NCBI GenBank assembly: GCA_026545765.1
Contig: JAIFAC010000143.1
Coordinates: 62,001 to 126,000, forward strand
Reading direction: 5' to 3'
Length of the DNA: 64,000 bases
Source of the DNA: Plantago major
Taxonomy: Eukaryota > Streptophyta > Magnoliopsida > Lamiales > Plantaginaceae
Positions 1-11,798 of this stretch are shown here, one piece after another (within the stretch, counting starts at the first letter, position 1; every line of letters starts with the position of its first letter). The position numbers and the translations under genes are program-made. The notes under the pieces were generated by a model. That model was not told the DNA's origin and made no database searches. It worked only from the letters and a program-made list of their open reading frames with translations.

Positions 1-2057
1 TTGCTGATGAACTCTCAGAAAGGTTCAAGGAACTAATGATAAAGGATTCTGAAGAAGAACCCTCAGAAAGGAAAAACATCATTGTGGAAAGGGAGGATGA
101 CTCTGACGAAGAAAAGAATGAAAGGCCTAGTAACAACCAGATGATTCTCAGACATGATGAAGAATTTCCTATGAGAATTCTAGAAATGGAAACTGAAGAT
201 GTTCATCGGAGAGCTAACTCTGGAAATGACCTCTCTGACAGGCATGTCCCAGAAAGCTCTCACACTGAGCAAGTGTCAGACATTCACCGCCCTTCTGAGG
301 TGCAAAATGTCACAGATACTGAAGAAGTATCAAGTCATAATCATAGTGATTCGCATTCAAATCACATAGATATTGACCTTACTAGCCCTAAACCCATGAT
401 GAGATGGATCAAGGATCATCCTGCAAAAGATGTGATTGGACCAATCAATCAAGGTGTTAGGACTAGAAGAGCAATAGCTGAAAATGCTAATTCTCTCTTT
501 GGATGTTTTATCTCAAACATTGAACCAAAAACTATAGAAGAAGCATTAAGAGTCCAAGACTGGATCTCAGCAATGCAAGAAGAGTTGGATTAGTTTGAAA
601 GAAACAAAGTCTGGAAACTAGTTCCATTTGTAGAAGGAATATCTGTGATTGGAACTAAGTGGATTTTCAGAAACAAGATGAATGAATCTGGTGAAATAAC
701 CAGAAACAAAGCAAGGTTGGTTGCCAAGGGATTCACCCAGACTGAAGGCTTTGATTTTGATGAGTCATATGCACCAGTTGCCAGATTGGATGCAATAAGA
801 CTCTTTCTGGCCTATGCAGCTCATAAATATTTTAAAGTTTATCAGATGGATGTCAAAAGTGCATTCTTGAATGGTGAACTTTCTGAGGAAGTCTATGTTG
901 AGCAACCACCTGGATTTGAAGTTTCCTCATAAAGTAGAATGGTCTATAAGCTACAGAAAGCTCTTTATGGACTGAAATAGGCTCCAAGAGCATGGTATGA
1001 CACTTTGGCCAAATACCTTCTGGAAAGTGGTTTCAAGAAAGGTGAAGTGGATAAAACTTTGTTTACTTTAAATCATGATGGGAAACTACTCTTAGTTCAA
1101 GTATATGTTGATGACATCATATTTGGATCTAAGGACAAGCAACTTTGTGATGACTTTGCAAATCTCATGAAAAGTAAATTTGAGATGAGCATGATGAGAG
1201 AATTGAACTATTTCCTAGGATTGCAAGTCAAGCAACTCAATGATGGAATATTCATTAGTCAGACAAAGTATGCAAAAGACATGCTCACAAAGTTCAATTT
1301 TAAGCCTTCTGAAAAGAATGCCAAGATACCTATGAGCATAGGAACCAAGATGACCTATACTGAATCTGATAAGAGTGTTGATGAACACAAGTATAGGAAA
1401 TTGATAGGTTCTCTACTTTACCTTACTGCAAGCAGACCTGATATTCAATATGTAGTTGGAGTGTGTGCTAGATTTCAAACAAATCCAATGCAATCACACT
1501 ACAACACTGCTATGAAAATATTAAAGTATGTGAAAGGTACAGTAGATGTAGGGTTGTGGTATCCTAAAGAAAGTGGATTGAGTTTGGCTGGTTACTCAGA
1601 TGCTGATTATGCTGGATCAATGCTTGATAGGAAAAATACCTCAGGAACTTGTCAGTTTCTGGGAACTAGACTTATCTCATGGTTTAGCAAGAAACAAAAC
1701 TCAATTGCAACTTCTACCACAGAGGTTGAATATATTGCTGCTTGTTATTGTGCAACACAAATTCTGTGGATTCAACAACAACTCAGAGACTATGGACTCA
1801 ATGAAGAGAAAACTCCCATTTTCTGTGATAACACCAGTTCTATTGCAATCACACAGAACCCCAAGTTCCATGCGAGAACAAAGCACATTGATGTTAGACA
1901 CCACTTCATCAGAGACCATGTTGAGAAAGGCAATATTGAGATACTCAAGATTGGCACAGAAGACCAACTTGCAGATATCTACACCAAGCCCTTACAAGAA
2001 AGCCGGTTCTTGACTTTGAGACACAATCTTGGATTAATGGAGTTGCCTAAGGACTGA
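1..2057 (+). pseudogene. pol: E1 pol remnant: reverse transcriptase and RNase H
   Basis: This is the C-terminal half of a copia polyprotein. An acidic linker (about 1-400) leads into the RVT_2 domain, with the conserved tracts [13 protein letters not shown] and [13 protein letters not shown]. The RT active site YVDDIIFGS is at about 1104. RNase H follows, with GYSDADYAG, STTEVEYIA and the C-terminal tract ADIYTKPL. The reading frame is interrupted by TAG at 591-593, TAA at 930-932 and TAG at 978-980. From 1005 to 2057 it is open for 350 codons. The stop at 978 replaces the CAG seen in element A. The protein would copy element RNA into DNA inside cytoplasmic particles. With these stops it is very unlikely to make an active enzyme. 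Confidence 0.93.
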
Positions 2058-2769
2058 AAAATTGTCCTGAATCTCTAAAGTCTGAATAAGTGAGTAGGCC
2101 TCTGAGAACAGGTTCTCTGAAAGCCAAGTTGATAAGAAGTGATGCAAAGGTTTCTGAGTAGCAACACTCAGAAAGGTAAAATATTTCTGGAACGGGTATG
2201 CAGAAAGGCAAAGGTTGGTACACACTTAATAAGTAAATAAAACTAGAACTTACTTACTGAGAGTGGGTCAAATACATTCAAACAACTGAAGCTTCTGACA
2301 CTTGAATTCAGAAAGCTATTTAGTCATAAAGAGAAATGGACACACAAAGCCCAAAAGGTATAAGTTCTGAAAGTCAAACATGTGCAATGTCTTGTATTTT
2401 TACCATTTTCATGATAAACAATATATAGATAAGGACTTGACACTCAGAATGATAAGCTCAAACGATTAAGTGTTCCTACTCTTTACTAAGTGACACAATG
2501 AATGTAGCATATTAAAAATCCATCAAGTCGGCACATTACCATTTGTTGATTGATATCATTACAAGATATTCAATATAAGCCCTTGATGAATAAACGTTTG
2601 ATCTCAACGGTTGAGATTAAAACAAAGCAAGTAATGTCTGTTGAGAAATGCAGACATGGCCCACTACGCATTTAATGAAGTACAAAGGACGTACCACGCC
2701 TATGTAGATGCAAAGAAACGCATTCATATTCAGCTATATGTATGTTGTATCTATGTACATTTTGTCTGC
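2058..2769 (+). other. E1 spacer between pol and third gene
   Basis: About 700 bp of untranslated sequence with many copies of the words CTCAGAAAG and TCTGAG. One TCTGGAACGGGTATGCAGA hairpin-like motif at about 2187 corresponds to the repeated motif of elements A and B. No conserved ORF is present; short frames at 2641-2920 are not shared with the other copies. Confidence 0.6.
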
Positions 2770-2779
2770 TATATATATA
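2770..2779 (+). promoter_or_regulatory. Internal TATA box of E1 third gene
   Basis: TATATATATA followed by GGATTTGGGCAAAAG, 210 bp upstream of the ATG at 2980. The same box with the same downstream context occurs at the matching place in elements B (39886) and A (55448), so it looks like a conserved internal promoter and not random AT-rich DNA. No transcript evidence is available here. Confidence 0.6.
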
Positions 2780-2979
2780 GGATTTGGGCAAAAGACAAAC
2801 ACTTTTACCAATTCCGAAATTTCAAACTTGCATCAAAACAGCAAAATCTCTCAAGATTTCTGCAAAACCCCTCTGCAAAACTCAACTTCTTGTGCTTACT
2901 CTTCTGAAAAGATAGAATAATCTCGATTAATTGTACAATATTCATCTGAAAAACACTCACTCAAAACTCTATATAAGAG

Positions 2980-5900
2980 ATGGCACCCAAGAAGATGACC
3001 ACCAAGAACCCTAAGGTCAGAGTATCCGCCCCTCCGAAAAGCAAGGAGGAAAGGAACTTAAGGTGTTGAATAAACGCCTTGGGACAAAATTTACCTGATC
3101 GGAACCCTAACCACAAAATGAATTGGGGAGCTTTTCTAGTAAAGAGGTATGTACCAGCAGTTATACATTCAAAACCAGAAAGGAAACTGATAATGGGGAT
3201 GCTGAAGAATTCCCATATCTACAAGCTTCTATCTGCTGCACCCAGTGGACTATCCACACTGGATGTACTGGAGTTCTATAACAACTCCAAAATCTTCACA
3301 AAAGTTGTGAATAATGAAGAAGAAAAATACATGCGATCAAGTCCAAGGACAAGAAATTGTTCTAGACTGCAAGACTTTCTGCAAGATATTCCGATTGAAA
3401 AATCGAGGAACATTTGAAGACATCAACATCAAGGACACTTCCATGATTCAAGGCGTCAAGGAGCTATTTGAAGCAATCCAGTTAGAAAATGCAAAAGGTT
3501 GCCCAGGATACTTTGTTCTGAAAGCCATTAGAACTAGTCATCTCCAGAAACACTGGAGTACTTTAGCTCTTATTCTGGTCCATTGCTTTGATGGCAACAA
3601 AGGTGGAGTAGACCAGATAAGCATGGAGAGATGGATGATGATGCATCTTCTGAACAAGAAGCATGAAGGGTAGGAAACCCACTTCAATTGGGGGAAGTAC
3701 GCCTTCAATAAATTCCTTGGACATATTGAGGAATTTGAGCCAAAAATCATCAATGGCCTTGCTGAGCCAAAGGCCAATATGCACTTTGGTCTCGTAATCT
3801 ACATTCGAAACAATGGGAATCACTCGAGAGAGGCAGAAATCCTACCACCAACTCCCTTTTCAGACACGATTTTGAAGAAAAGGAGAAACTTGCTGCTGAG
3901 AACGCACTCAGAAAGGCAGAAGAAGAAGAAACTGCACAGCAAGGTGAGAAGGTCTCTGAGCAAGCTCAAGCTAAACCTCCAGTTGCCAAGAGAAAGAGGA
4001 CTCATAGCAAAAGAGCCTCCAAGCACCTAAGCATACAAGAGGCGCAACCTTCTGGAGACAAGGTCTCAGAAGATGTTGGACGCTTAGAAAGGCAACTCCA
4101 GAATGCCCCAAGAGTCCTGAACTGTAATGCTCCGAACTCTCCAGAGATGATAGAAATATCATAGATGGTTCGCATCAACACGTAATAGTGATTCGAGGAT
4201 GATGAAGTACTTGCAAAAGTACTCAAAAGATTCAAGTATGAGACCCATGGAGGAGCATCAAGCTCAGCTCTTCACGAAGACAAGAGCCCTCCGCCAAGGT
4301 GAAGAAGAAGGCCTGGTGAGGAAGATAGAATGATGGAAGATGTTGCCATTGCTTCCACATTCACAATACCAAAGACTTAACATTGTCAAGAAAACCTGTT
4401 TGAACAGGTTCCTCAACCTTCTGAGAGAGCTCAACTCTCAGAAAGGGATCAAACTGAGATGGAGACTCAGAATGATACTGCAAAGGAGAACAACAATGAG
4501 CACAGAGAGACTGTGGAATAACCACAAGTCCAAGAGATTAATGATTAGTCTGATCCTATTCAGGTAACAAAGATAGTTTGTATCTAACATGTCAACATAA
4601 TTGCATGTTAACTTGTTACTCATAAGCTGTATTTGTTACAGGCCAACATGGAGACACACTTTCAGGGGGAAGAAAACCTGTCCACCCCCTTGAATCAAGA
4701 AGAGGTTCCTCCAACCTCAGAACATCAAGAAGAGCCATCCCATTGTAGTGAAGTTATCTCTGAACAAGAAATAACTAACTAAAAATGCTCTTATCTTATG
4801 TTCTAATATTCTTAATGTCTCTTCTTAGGCTCCAACTGAGGAAGTAGTGGTGGTGGAACCAACACCCCAAAACCTAGAGATTCCAGAGGCTGAAAAGCTT
4901 TCTGAGGAAGTATTTACTAAGCCTTCTGCTGAGAAGGTAAGTAATCAGTAATAGTCTTCTTCAAAGAATGCTCTGGAAAACCCACTACTAAAATCTCTTA
5001 TGTTTGTTCTTACAGGCTCAGTCAGAAGGACAATTGGCTGAAGAAGCCATTGAGTTATCTCTTCCAAAAGAAACTAAAACTGCTGAACAAGCAGTATCTG
5101 CAGAAAATCACTTTTCCACCTATCTTTTCTGTCAACAGTTTCTAAACATATTTGATTCTAATTTTCAGGTTCAAGTAGAAAGAAAGGTTGATGAGGATAA
5201 AACTTCTCCTCACACCAAAGTATCCTCTGTGTCCAAGCAAGCAAAAATCCAAGCAGATGAGCCTAGTGTTTCTACACAGGTATGCTCAGAAAGCTTACTT
5301 CTGCACACAGATACTAACACAAGTGCTTTGAACAAAACTAACTTGAACACCTTCTTTCAGGCTCAGAGTCTAGTGCCAGTTGATTTACTCAAGGCTTTCC
5401 GTATACACTTTAAAGAAACATCTCAAGTGCTTCAGACAATGGCGTAAACTCGTAAAGGTGACCTTCGTAATTAGTCGAGTAATCGACGTCCCGTAAAAGA
5501 GAGCAATCGCTTCAATCTGGAAGATTATATCCATGCATTGTTCCCAATAGAGTCCTACTCATTTCCCACTCTGATGCATGAAGACTTCATTCATGAAGTA
5601 GCACAAAGACTTATAGCAGATTTCAAGTCTGCGGATGCTCAAACCCAAGAGCAGATGGTTACCCATCCTGCCTTGCCTAGCAAGCTCACTACTTATCCTG
5701 CTGAACAAGAAGAAGTTGATGGGAGGATGATTACATTCCCAAATGTGATCAACCTGGTTTCAGAAGATGACGAAGAGATGGATGAAAATGATTATCAAGA
5801 ACCTCCTTCTGAGCATCCAAACCAAGAAGCAAAGAAAAAGGATGATGATGGTGATGATGATTAGAATGATGATCCCCAACCTGGACAAGGAGGGATTCAG

Positions 5901-8064
5901 AAAGCTAGCAAAGGAAGTGGAGAAAAGGCTACTCCCTCAAATGCTCAGAAAGCTCCATCATCATCACCTCCCAAGTCTCATCAAGACACCCAACAGGCTG
6001 AACACAATGATGCCATAGAAGAAATTTCAGCCGCTGAGTTTAGGATTGAACAACTCAGAAGGTATTGGAAGAAGAGAAGAGAATCAACATTGAGACTCAA
6101 GCTCTTGTTGATGAAAAGGAAGCCAAAATCAAGAAGCTCGAAGAAGCTAATGCCAAGGAATGGCACTCCTAGATGAGCAAAGAAATTTGAAAATGCCATT
6201 GTTGTCACAAATTACCGAGATAGATGCCATGGATGACAATGATGATGAAGAGCATGATGCTGAAACTGCATCAGAAAGACCTTCTACATCTTCTCAGAAG
6301 GCCAGCACACTTGATGGAAAGTAGAAGAAGATTATCAATCTGCAAACAATCCAAGAAAAGGATTATGATAGTGATGCTGAAACCCACAACTTGATTACTG
6401 AAGCAGAAGATGAGAGACTTGTCACTCAGCACAAAAGAGCCCTACTTGCTCCTCATATATTCTCTGCACCAAGTAGTTCAAGAAGTGAAGAGCACCGTGC
6501 AAGGAACAGTGTCTTTTTAGAGCTCAGAAAAACACTAGTTGCCCAAGACACAGAAGTGCTAAAATCCGTCCCAGAAGAGACGAAGCCATTGGCTGCTGCT
6601 TTACTCAACAGAGCAACCAACATAGCTCTCTCTCAGAAAGACCTAGGGTTGGTCAGGGATGAGGATTGTAACAATGCTAATGTAGCATTGAATGAAGCCA
6701 GCCATGCTGTCCTACAAGCCAACGCCATCCTAAGGCCGCTTGAAGAGCTCAACACAAAGGAGCAGGAACTGGTTAGACAGAACAAAGAGCTGAAGAAGGA
6801 ACTTCAAGAATTGGTCAGGGTGCACAACAATCTCCAGAAAAACTTTGAAACTCTCTCTGAAGCTTATGCTATCATGAGTCAGTCATTCATGACTAAGGGG
6901 GAAGAAGAGATGCCTCAGAAAGGCAGAGGAAGAAAAAGAAAACAATCAAATCCTCCCTCCTCAAGTCAACTTGTCATTAAGGACACCACTGGAGACAACC
7001 TTGCTGAAGAAGTTCTTCTAGATCAACCAGCCAGAAGGCTGAGAAGTATGGTCACTAGGGGAACCAAGTCCCTTAGAATCTCAGAACAGAAGAAGACTTC
7101 TGAAGAAGAAGAAAAGGAAGAAGGAGAAGTAAGAGGTCAAGAAAGCTGCAAGTCTCCAATTTTGGACTTCAATGATGATGAGGATGAATCTGACACAGAT
7201 GAACATCCACTTCACAAGAAAAGGAGACAAGCAACTACTTCACTACCTCCTCTGGCAGCAAGACCTTTAGCAGCCAGAATCCCTTCTGAAAATACCAAGT
7301 CATTACAAGGAACATCCACCAGCACAACCCCAAGGCAGGAAGAAAGGGTTAGAGGATCTCCTGACAGAAGGCCACCAAACAGAAAAGCAAGAAGGGATTT
7401 CCAGTTTGGCAGAATAAACAATGAAACACATCAAGAAAGGCCAACTGATGCCCACATTGAGTATATGAAGACTAGTAATGAAGAATCTTCATATAGGTGC
7501 ATTCTGAACAAGAGAGGGTATTGGATTCTGGAACTACAATATCTACTTGTCAATGATAAGTTTCCAACTCCCATCCTCAACCAGATCCTGAAATGGAGAG
7601 AAGGCAAGCCAGAAATGCTAAAACCTGAGCACCTTCATGCCTGGCTAAACTTTAAAGTAGAAAAGAGGAATGAAGCCAGAAAGATGGATCTTTTCTTTGC
7701 CTGTCCTTACCCAAAACCTGATGATGTACACAAGGTAAGAAAACTGGATGGTAGCTACAGCAGGAAGAACAAACTAGGTGTTTCAACCTATGAGTCATTC
7801 TATATGACATTGGATGAATACCTAGATGATATACACTATCTGGAAGAAATATACAAGTATTTCAACCTATCTCAGCTGTAAGTAGACCATGCCTGGGTCT
7901 GGGAAAAGTACTTGTGGGTCAAACATTTTCTACGGAAGAATCACAAATTTGGCAAGAGTTACCATGAAATATGTGACTTATCCAGAAAGACAGAGCTCTC
8001 TGTCAGAAGGATTCTTTATGACTATGTCCAAGAATGCAGAAAAGTGGATGATCATGTCAACTGA
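2980..8064 (+). pseudogene. E1 third gene (ORF3, env position, function unknown)
   Basis: The ATG at 2980 gives MAPKKMTTKNPK and then TGA at 3067-3069, so this copy is broken early. Homology to B and A continues through an N-terminal domain (about 3079-3780, frame-shifted), short exons at 4642-5360, and a region with VINLVSEDDEE (about 5745). A long open stretch at 6391-7881 (496 codons) contains a heptad-rich coiled coil, a basic tract RGRGRKRK, an acidic tract and PLHKKRRQ. After TAA at 7879-7881 the conserved C-terminal tail reads on in frame to TGA at 8062-8064. I see no signal peptide, membrane segment or glycoprotein-like Cys pattern. The position is that of the env-like gene of SIRE elements, but the protein looks nuclear. 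No function is assigned. Confidence 0.7.
4564..5360 (+). other. Exon-intron array within E1 ORF3
   Basis: Introns fit at 4564-4641, ending at 4828 (donor degenerate), 4937-5015, 5094-5168 and 5280-5360. Those with both ends visible are 75-81 nt, begin GTA and end CAG; the degenerate one ends TAG. Exons 4829-4936 (108 nt), 5016-5093 (78 nt) and 5169-5279 (111 nt) are open, are multiples of three and start GCT or GTT. The same introns occur at the same positions in B and A, which supports them more strongly than the splice motifs alone. Confidence 0.65.
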
Positions 8065-8481
8065 TCCAGAAAGGGTGCTGAAGAACTTGAGGTATCTAAA
8101 CCGAAGTTGCGTTTCTGAAGACTTGAAGACTAGTAACTTTAGAATACTCCCTTGGAGCTTGGATTCTCCTTTGTTCTAATTTACTTAATATGTTATGTTA
8201 CTTTTTGTAATCTTGCTGATTGTTTCTAAACTTCTCTATATGTAAAAGTTGCATATCTTTCTATAAACTGTACCTATCTGAAGATCATACTCTCAGATAC
8301 ATTTTAATATATGACAACTTATCAGCAAAGATCACTTCTGGTGATTTGGTTGATGTTTACTTTCTGCACTTAATTCAACTAAAATTGAATATCATTTGAA
8401 ATGGTTAAGTGGTGGATTGTTTTCTCTTCCAGGATTTCAATTTTGTAATAGGACTTAGAAGATAGTCATGGATGACTGATC
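8065..8481 (+). other. E1 3' untranslated region before the LTR
   Basis: Sequence between the third-gene stop and the polypurine tract, closely matched in B (45592-45946) and A (61192-61547). It includes a shared block around GTCAGCAAAGATCAC and TGATTTGGTTGATG. No ORF is seen. Confidence 0.6.
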
Positions 8482-8494
8482 AAAAAGGGGAAAA
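8482..8494 (+). promoter_or_regulatory. Polypurine tract of E1
   Basis: AAAAAGGGGAAAA lies directly before the 3' LTR, the expected site of plus-strand DNA priming. Equivalent tracts precede the 3' LTRs of B and A. Confidence 0.8.
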
Positions 8495-9072
8495 TTTGTT
8501 AGGAATATCTGTTAGTATTTTGATCACTCATTACATGTTCCTATCTTAGCCAGAAAGGTGATTAAGTACTCTTGGTTCACTTGAACATTGTAAAAGAGGA
8601 AATTACTGAGTATGATTAGTCTAGTAAATCTTGTATTAGGATTATAGGTCTCTGAGTGTAATTTTTATTTCAAGAAGACCATGAAGATCAATCCTAGCAA
8701 TGGAGTTTTTTTTGAAGATTAGAAGACTGAAGATTGCACAAGGTTTATGAAGACATAAAGGTTTAGTCTAACTCAGAAAGACTATGTCCTTAATCCTTTC
8801 TTAAGTATATTAACTTACTTTCGAAATATGATTCTGGAAATATGACATCATGAGTATGGAGCATGCAAGCCATCAGAAAGGCTCATGTATCCGTTGAGAC
8901 TAAAGGACAATGACGATTACTATGCATTAAATGCATCGCGTAAATCTTTGCAAAAGGCAAGTCCTCTCTGAAACAAGAGATAGTGCCTTCTGAGTACACA
9001 GTTCAAGATATAAACGGATATAATTTGATAGAGAGGACAACGGATATAATTCAAACGCCTCTCAAATTTATC

Positions 9073-9081
9073 TATATATAT
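9073..9081 (+). promoter_or_regulatory. TATA box in E1 LTR
   Basis: TATATATAT at the place of the TATAAATA boxes of the A and B LTRs. It would direct transcription out of the 3' LTR into flanking DNA. Confidence 0.5.
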
Positions 9082-9449
9082 CACACACTTAGATGCTTGA
9101 AGAACACACCTTAGAATGCTCTATCTTGCAAACTTACCATCAAGCAAAGTATTCTCTCAAGCACTCTACTACCTTTCTGAAAGCTTTCTGTTGCTTGAAG
9201 AATCACTAGTAGTTCTAAGTTGTCCTGAACCTTAACAAGAGATTGTTATTCGTGAAAGAGTTTAACTATCGATACCCTTTACAAGCTCATTCTCCGAGCG
9301 GACACCAATTACTTGGTCAAGAAAAGCGGTCGCCATCCACTGAACAAGTGTATTAAGTAGTCTCGTTCTGTTTGGCTCTCTGTAAACATAACTGAAAAGT
9401 TATACGAGAAGCCTTTCTGACAAAACCTTATGACCAACACCATCAAGGC

Positions 9450-9552
9450 GTGGAGTAGAGGAAGTACTTGATTTGGGAAATCAGGGAATAACTCCAAGGT
9501 TATCTGAGTAGAGGACGTACTTAGCTCTAGGAGCTGTGGAATAACTCAGGGG
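9450..9552 (+). repeat. Two-copy stem-loop repeat in E1 LTR
   Basis: Two ~55-bp units each contain GAAGTACTT or GACGTACTT followed by a short hairpin and GGAATAACT. The hairpin arms are TTGATTT/AAATCAG in unit 1 and AGCTC/GAGCT in unit 2, so the arm sequences differ while pairing is kept. A and B have three units. Confidence 0.75.
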
Positions 9553-9906
9553 TAACATTTGGTTGGGAACCATTTGTTTAGGAATCTTAGAATAGGATTA
9601 TTGTAAGGTGAACTCAATTATATGTTCTAGTGAATTCTAGGTCTCAGAAAGACCGAAGTGGATTAGTTGGAGGATTACGCCACCTCCAGATACCACTACA
9701 CTTGCTGTGTTAGTTACCTTTTCAGATTTACATTTCGAAAGCACATACACACATACTTATTGTTTACGCACTTACCTATCTTAAAGTCTTCCGCTCGAAT
9801 TTAAGTATCGAAACCCCAAGTTTCGAAAGCTGTTTATCGACAAAAGGTTTAAAAGACTATTCACCCCCCCCCCCAGTCTTTTACTTTGCCGTTATCTGGA
9901 CCAACA

Positions 9907-10359
9907 GTTTTACTAAACGAAGCGCCAATGTAAGTTTCCTAATGCACTCACAAGTGAGAAAAAAGTGTGCCGGAAAATTACATATGTTGGTAGTTGGTAT
10001 AGTGTGTCAGCATTACATTCAGAGAGCAGCCCATGAGTAACTGCGCTGTCCAAAGGGTTAGGTCCCACCCACAAAGGGACTGGGCGTTATAGTTGTTTTA
10101 TGGAAGGTATGAATGTAATAATGCAAATTTGAATTTGTTTTTGTAATTTTTTTTATATTTACAAATGACAAATTATTCATTAGACTTATGAAAATGGTGA
10201 CAAAAACTTGAGATCCTGGCGTTTGGAGTATTTTTTTTTTTTTTAGAAAAATCAAATCTTTCATAAGACTTACTTCAAGACATAAATGATACTGACAAAA
10301 CATTATACTATTACTTGAAAACATTTGTACTTTTTAACTAGTTAATGTAAATTGATGAC
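9907..10359. other. Intergenic, no feature recognised
   Basis: About 450 bp of AT-rich DNA with a poly-T run near 10230. I see no coding potential or terminal repeats. Confidence 0.5.
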
Positions 10360-11542
10360 TGATGAGCCTATATTTTAGTGTCTCATCTCTTTCTCTTTAC
10401 AGTTTTTTGTTAGTTTTTATTTGCGTATTTTAGTGTTTTTTGTGTGTTTTTATATGTTTTGTCTTTTAGTGGTGTTGTGCAGGTTTTGGCTTATTTAGGT
10501 ACTTTTTGGAGTTTTTGGCTTGAACTTGGCATTTTTGGTGAAAAGAAGCCAAGACGCGTCCCAATACTCATCAAGACGCGTCCTAAGAAGCGTCTCCAGA
10601 AGACGCAAGATGCGTCCCACTCTTATCGGGACGCGTCTCACCACAATCCGGAAGCAGCTTGCCCACTTTTCCCAGGACGCGTCTCACGCGCAATTGGCAG
10701 AAAGCTCTGTTCTTTTTAGTCATCGACTTAACATTTTTACAAACACTTCTTCCTTACGTTCTTTTTCACTCTCAAGCAAGAAAAACCCTAGTTTGGTTCA
10801 CTTGCTCTAGTTCTTCATTGATTTCACTTGTAATCGTACTATTGACATCGGATTTGGATCTTGAGGTTAGATTATCAATCAACCACTTTTTCTTTCACAA
10901 TTTCTTCGTTTGTGCTTGATTGCTTTGGTGTATGCTTATGATCTCTTCTTTCATGCTTAATTCGATTGTGATTGTCATCATGTATGCTATTACTCGTGCT
11001 ATGAGTAATTAATTCTTCAATAGATGTGGTAGCAATGTAGGAACAATCGAATTAGAATCTTGACCTAGGTTCGTTCATATGTGTTAAGCTTTTTCAAGAA
11101 TCTTCGTAAAAACCCAATTTCAGTAATCTTGTTTCGAATCTTCAAAACCATTCTGGTTAAAAATCAATCGTCTGACAATCGATTGATTTCCTTCTTTACA
11201 TTTTCAAAGAATGTATTGGTTACACTGAATTGGTATTTTCTTTGGACAAATAATAGTGACAACATATGAAAAACAGGTCTGATTCGTATTCGATTTCTCT
11301 GAAATGCTACCGTGTCTATTTCTCTTCTCTCTTGATTCAAACCTTCTTTCAGTTTACTTAGTTTAATTATTATCAATCTTACAAACTCAATTTGATAAAC
11401 TGTTACGGCAAACTCTTACGTTCAATACTTGAAAACGTCATAGTTGCTTAGTTAGCTCCTTGAGACGATCTCGTAGTTAAAGTCTATTTACAACAACTGC
11501 TTTAGTTACTTTATGTTATCATGTACTAATTTGAGCACATCA
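10360..11542 (+). repeat. 5' LTR of gypsy element
   Basis: Starts TGATGAGCC and ends GAGCACATCA, so the ends form the inverted pair TGATG/CATCA. It is directly followed by a primer binding site. The segment from about 10993 to the end is repeated at 13374-13928. A second TGATG at 10353 leaves the exact start uncertain by 7 bp. Confidence 0.78.
10553..10683 (+). repeat. GACGCGTC palindrome cluster in gypsy LTR
   Basis: The 8-bp palindrome GACGCGTC occurs exactly at 10553, 10575, 10630 and 10676. Related forms GAAGCGTC (10587) and GATGCGTC (about 10609) lie between them. The cluster is CpG-rich inside an AT-rich LTR and may be a promoter or methylation-sensitive element. The matching part of the 3' LTR is deleted. 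Confidence 0.8.
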
Positions 11543-11546
11543 AATT

Positions 11547-11563
11547 TGGCGCCGCTACCGGGG
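11547..11563 (+). promoter_or_regulatory. Primer binding site of gypsy element
   Basis: TGGCGCCGCTACCGGGG starts 4 bp after the LTR end. It closely resembles the tRNA-Asp-type primer site found in Athila/Tat elements of plants. Confidence 0.75.
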
Positions 11564-11798
11564 TGTTAACTCCTACTGTGGTGTAGTGTCTAATTTTATT
11601 TGTTTGCATATATTTGCATAACCTTTGTATTCTTGCACTAACAGAAATTAAGATTTCCTCGAAGTTTTTGATCTGTGTAGTTAGTACTTCAGGTGCATGC
11701 ACGGTAGAAGTTCTCAGAACAAACCGCTTGCTACCCCTGTTAACGAAATCGATAGATTGCTTTGTCAGATCAGATCATAAAAGCTTCGACCGATAGCA

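Larger units (their letters stand above)
1..9906 (+). mobile_element. E1: 3' part of a Ty1/copia (SIRE/Maximus-like) LTR retrotransposon
   Basis: The window opens inside pol of a large copia-type element. In order it holds the end of the integrase-RT linker, reverse transcriptase and RNase H (to 2057), a spacer with a TATA box, a third gene region (2980-8064), a polypurine tract (8482-8494) and a 3' LTR (8497-9906). The 5' LTR, gag and integrase lie to the left of the window. It is homologous along its length to elements A and B but clearly more diverged, so it is an older or separate subfamily. Stops in RT show it is not autonomous. The first bases after the LTR are GTTTT; the matching duplication cannot be checked. 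Confidence 0.93.
8497..9906 (+). repeat. E1 3' LTR
   Basis: Starts TGTTAGGAATATCTG and ends TCTGGACCAACA, the same termini as the LTRs of A and B (TG...CA). Length is 1410 bp against about 1600 bp in A and B, partly because it has two rather than three copies of the internal stem-loop repeat (9450-9552). It has a TATA box at 9073-9081 and an inverted repeat (AAAAGACTA / AGTCTTTT) around a poly-C tract near its end. Confidence 0.92.

Noticed and set aside
1600-2013. A second frame overlapping RNase H
   Set aside because: It is out of frame with the conserved RNase H domain, and the same shadow appears in the other copies.
2641-2920. Two short frames in the E1 spacer as genes
   Set aside because: They are not conserved in A or B and overlap the internal TATA box and leader.
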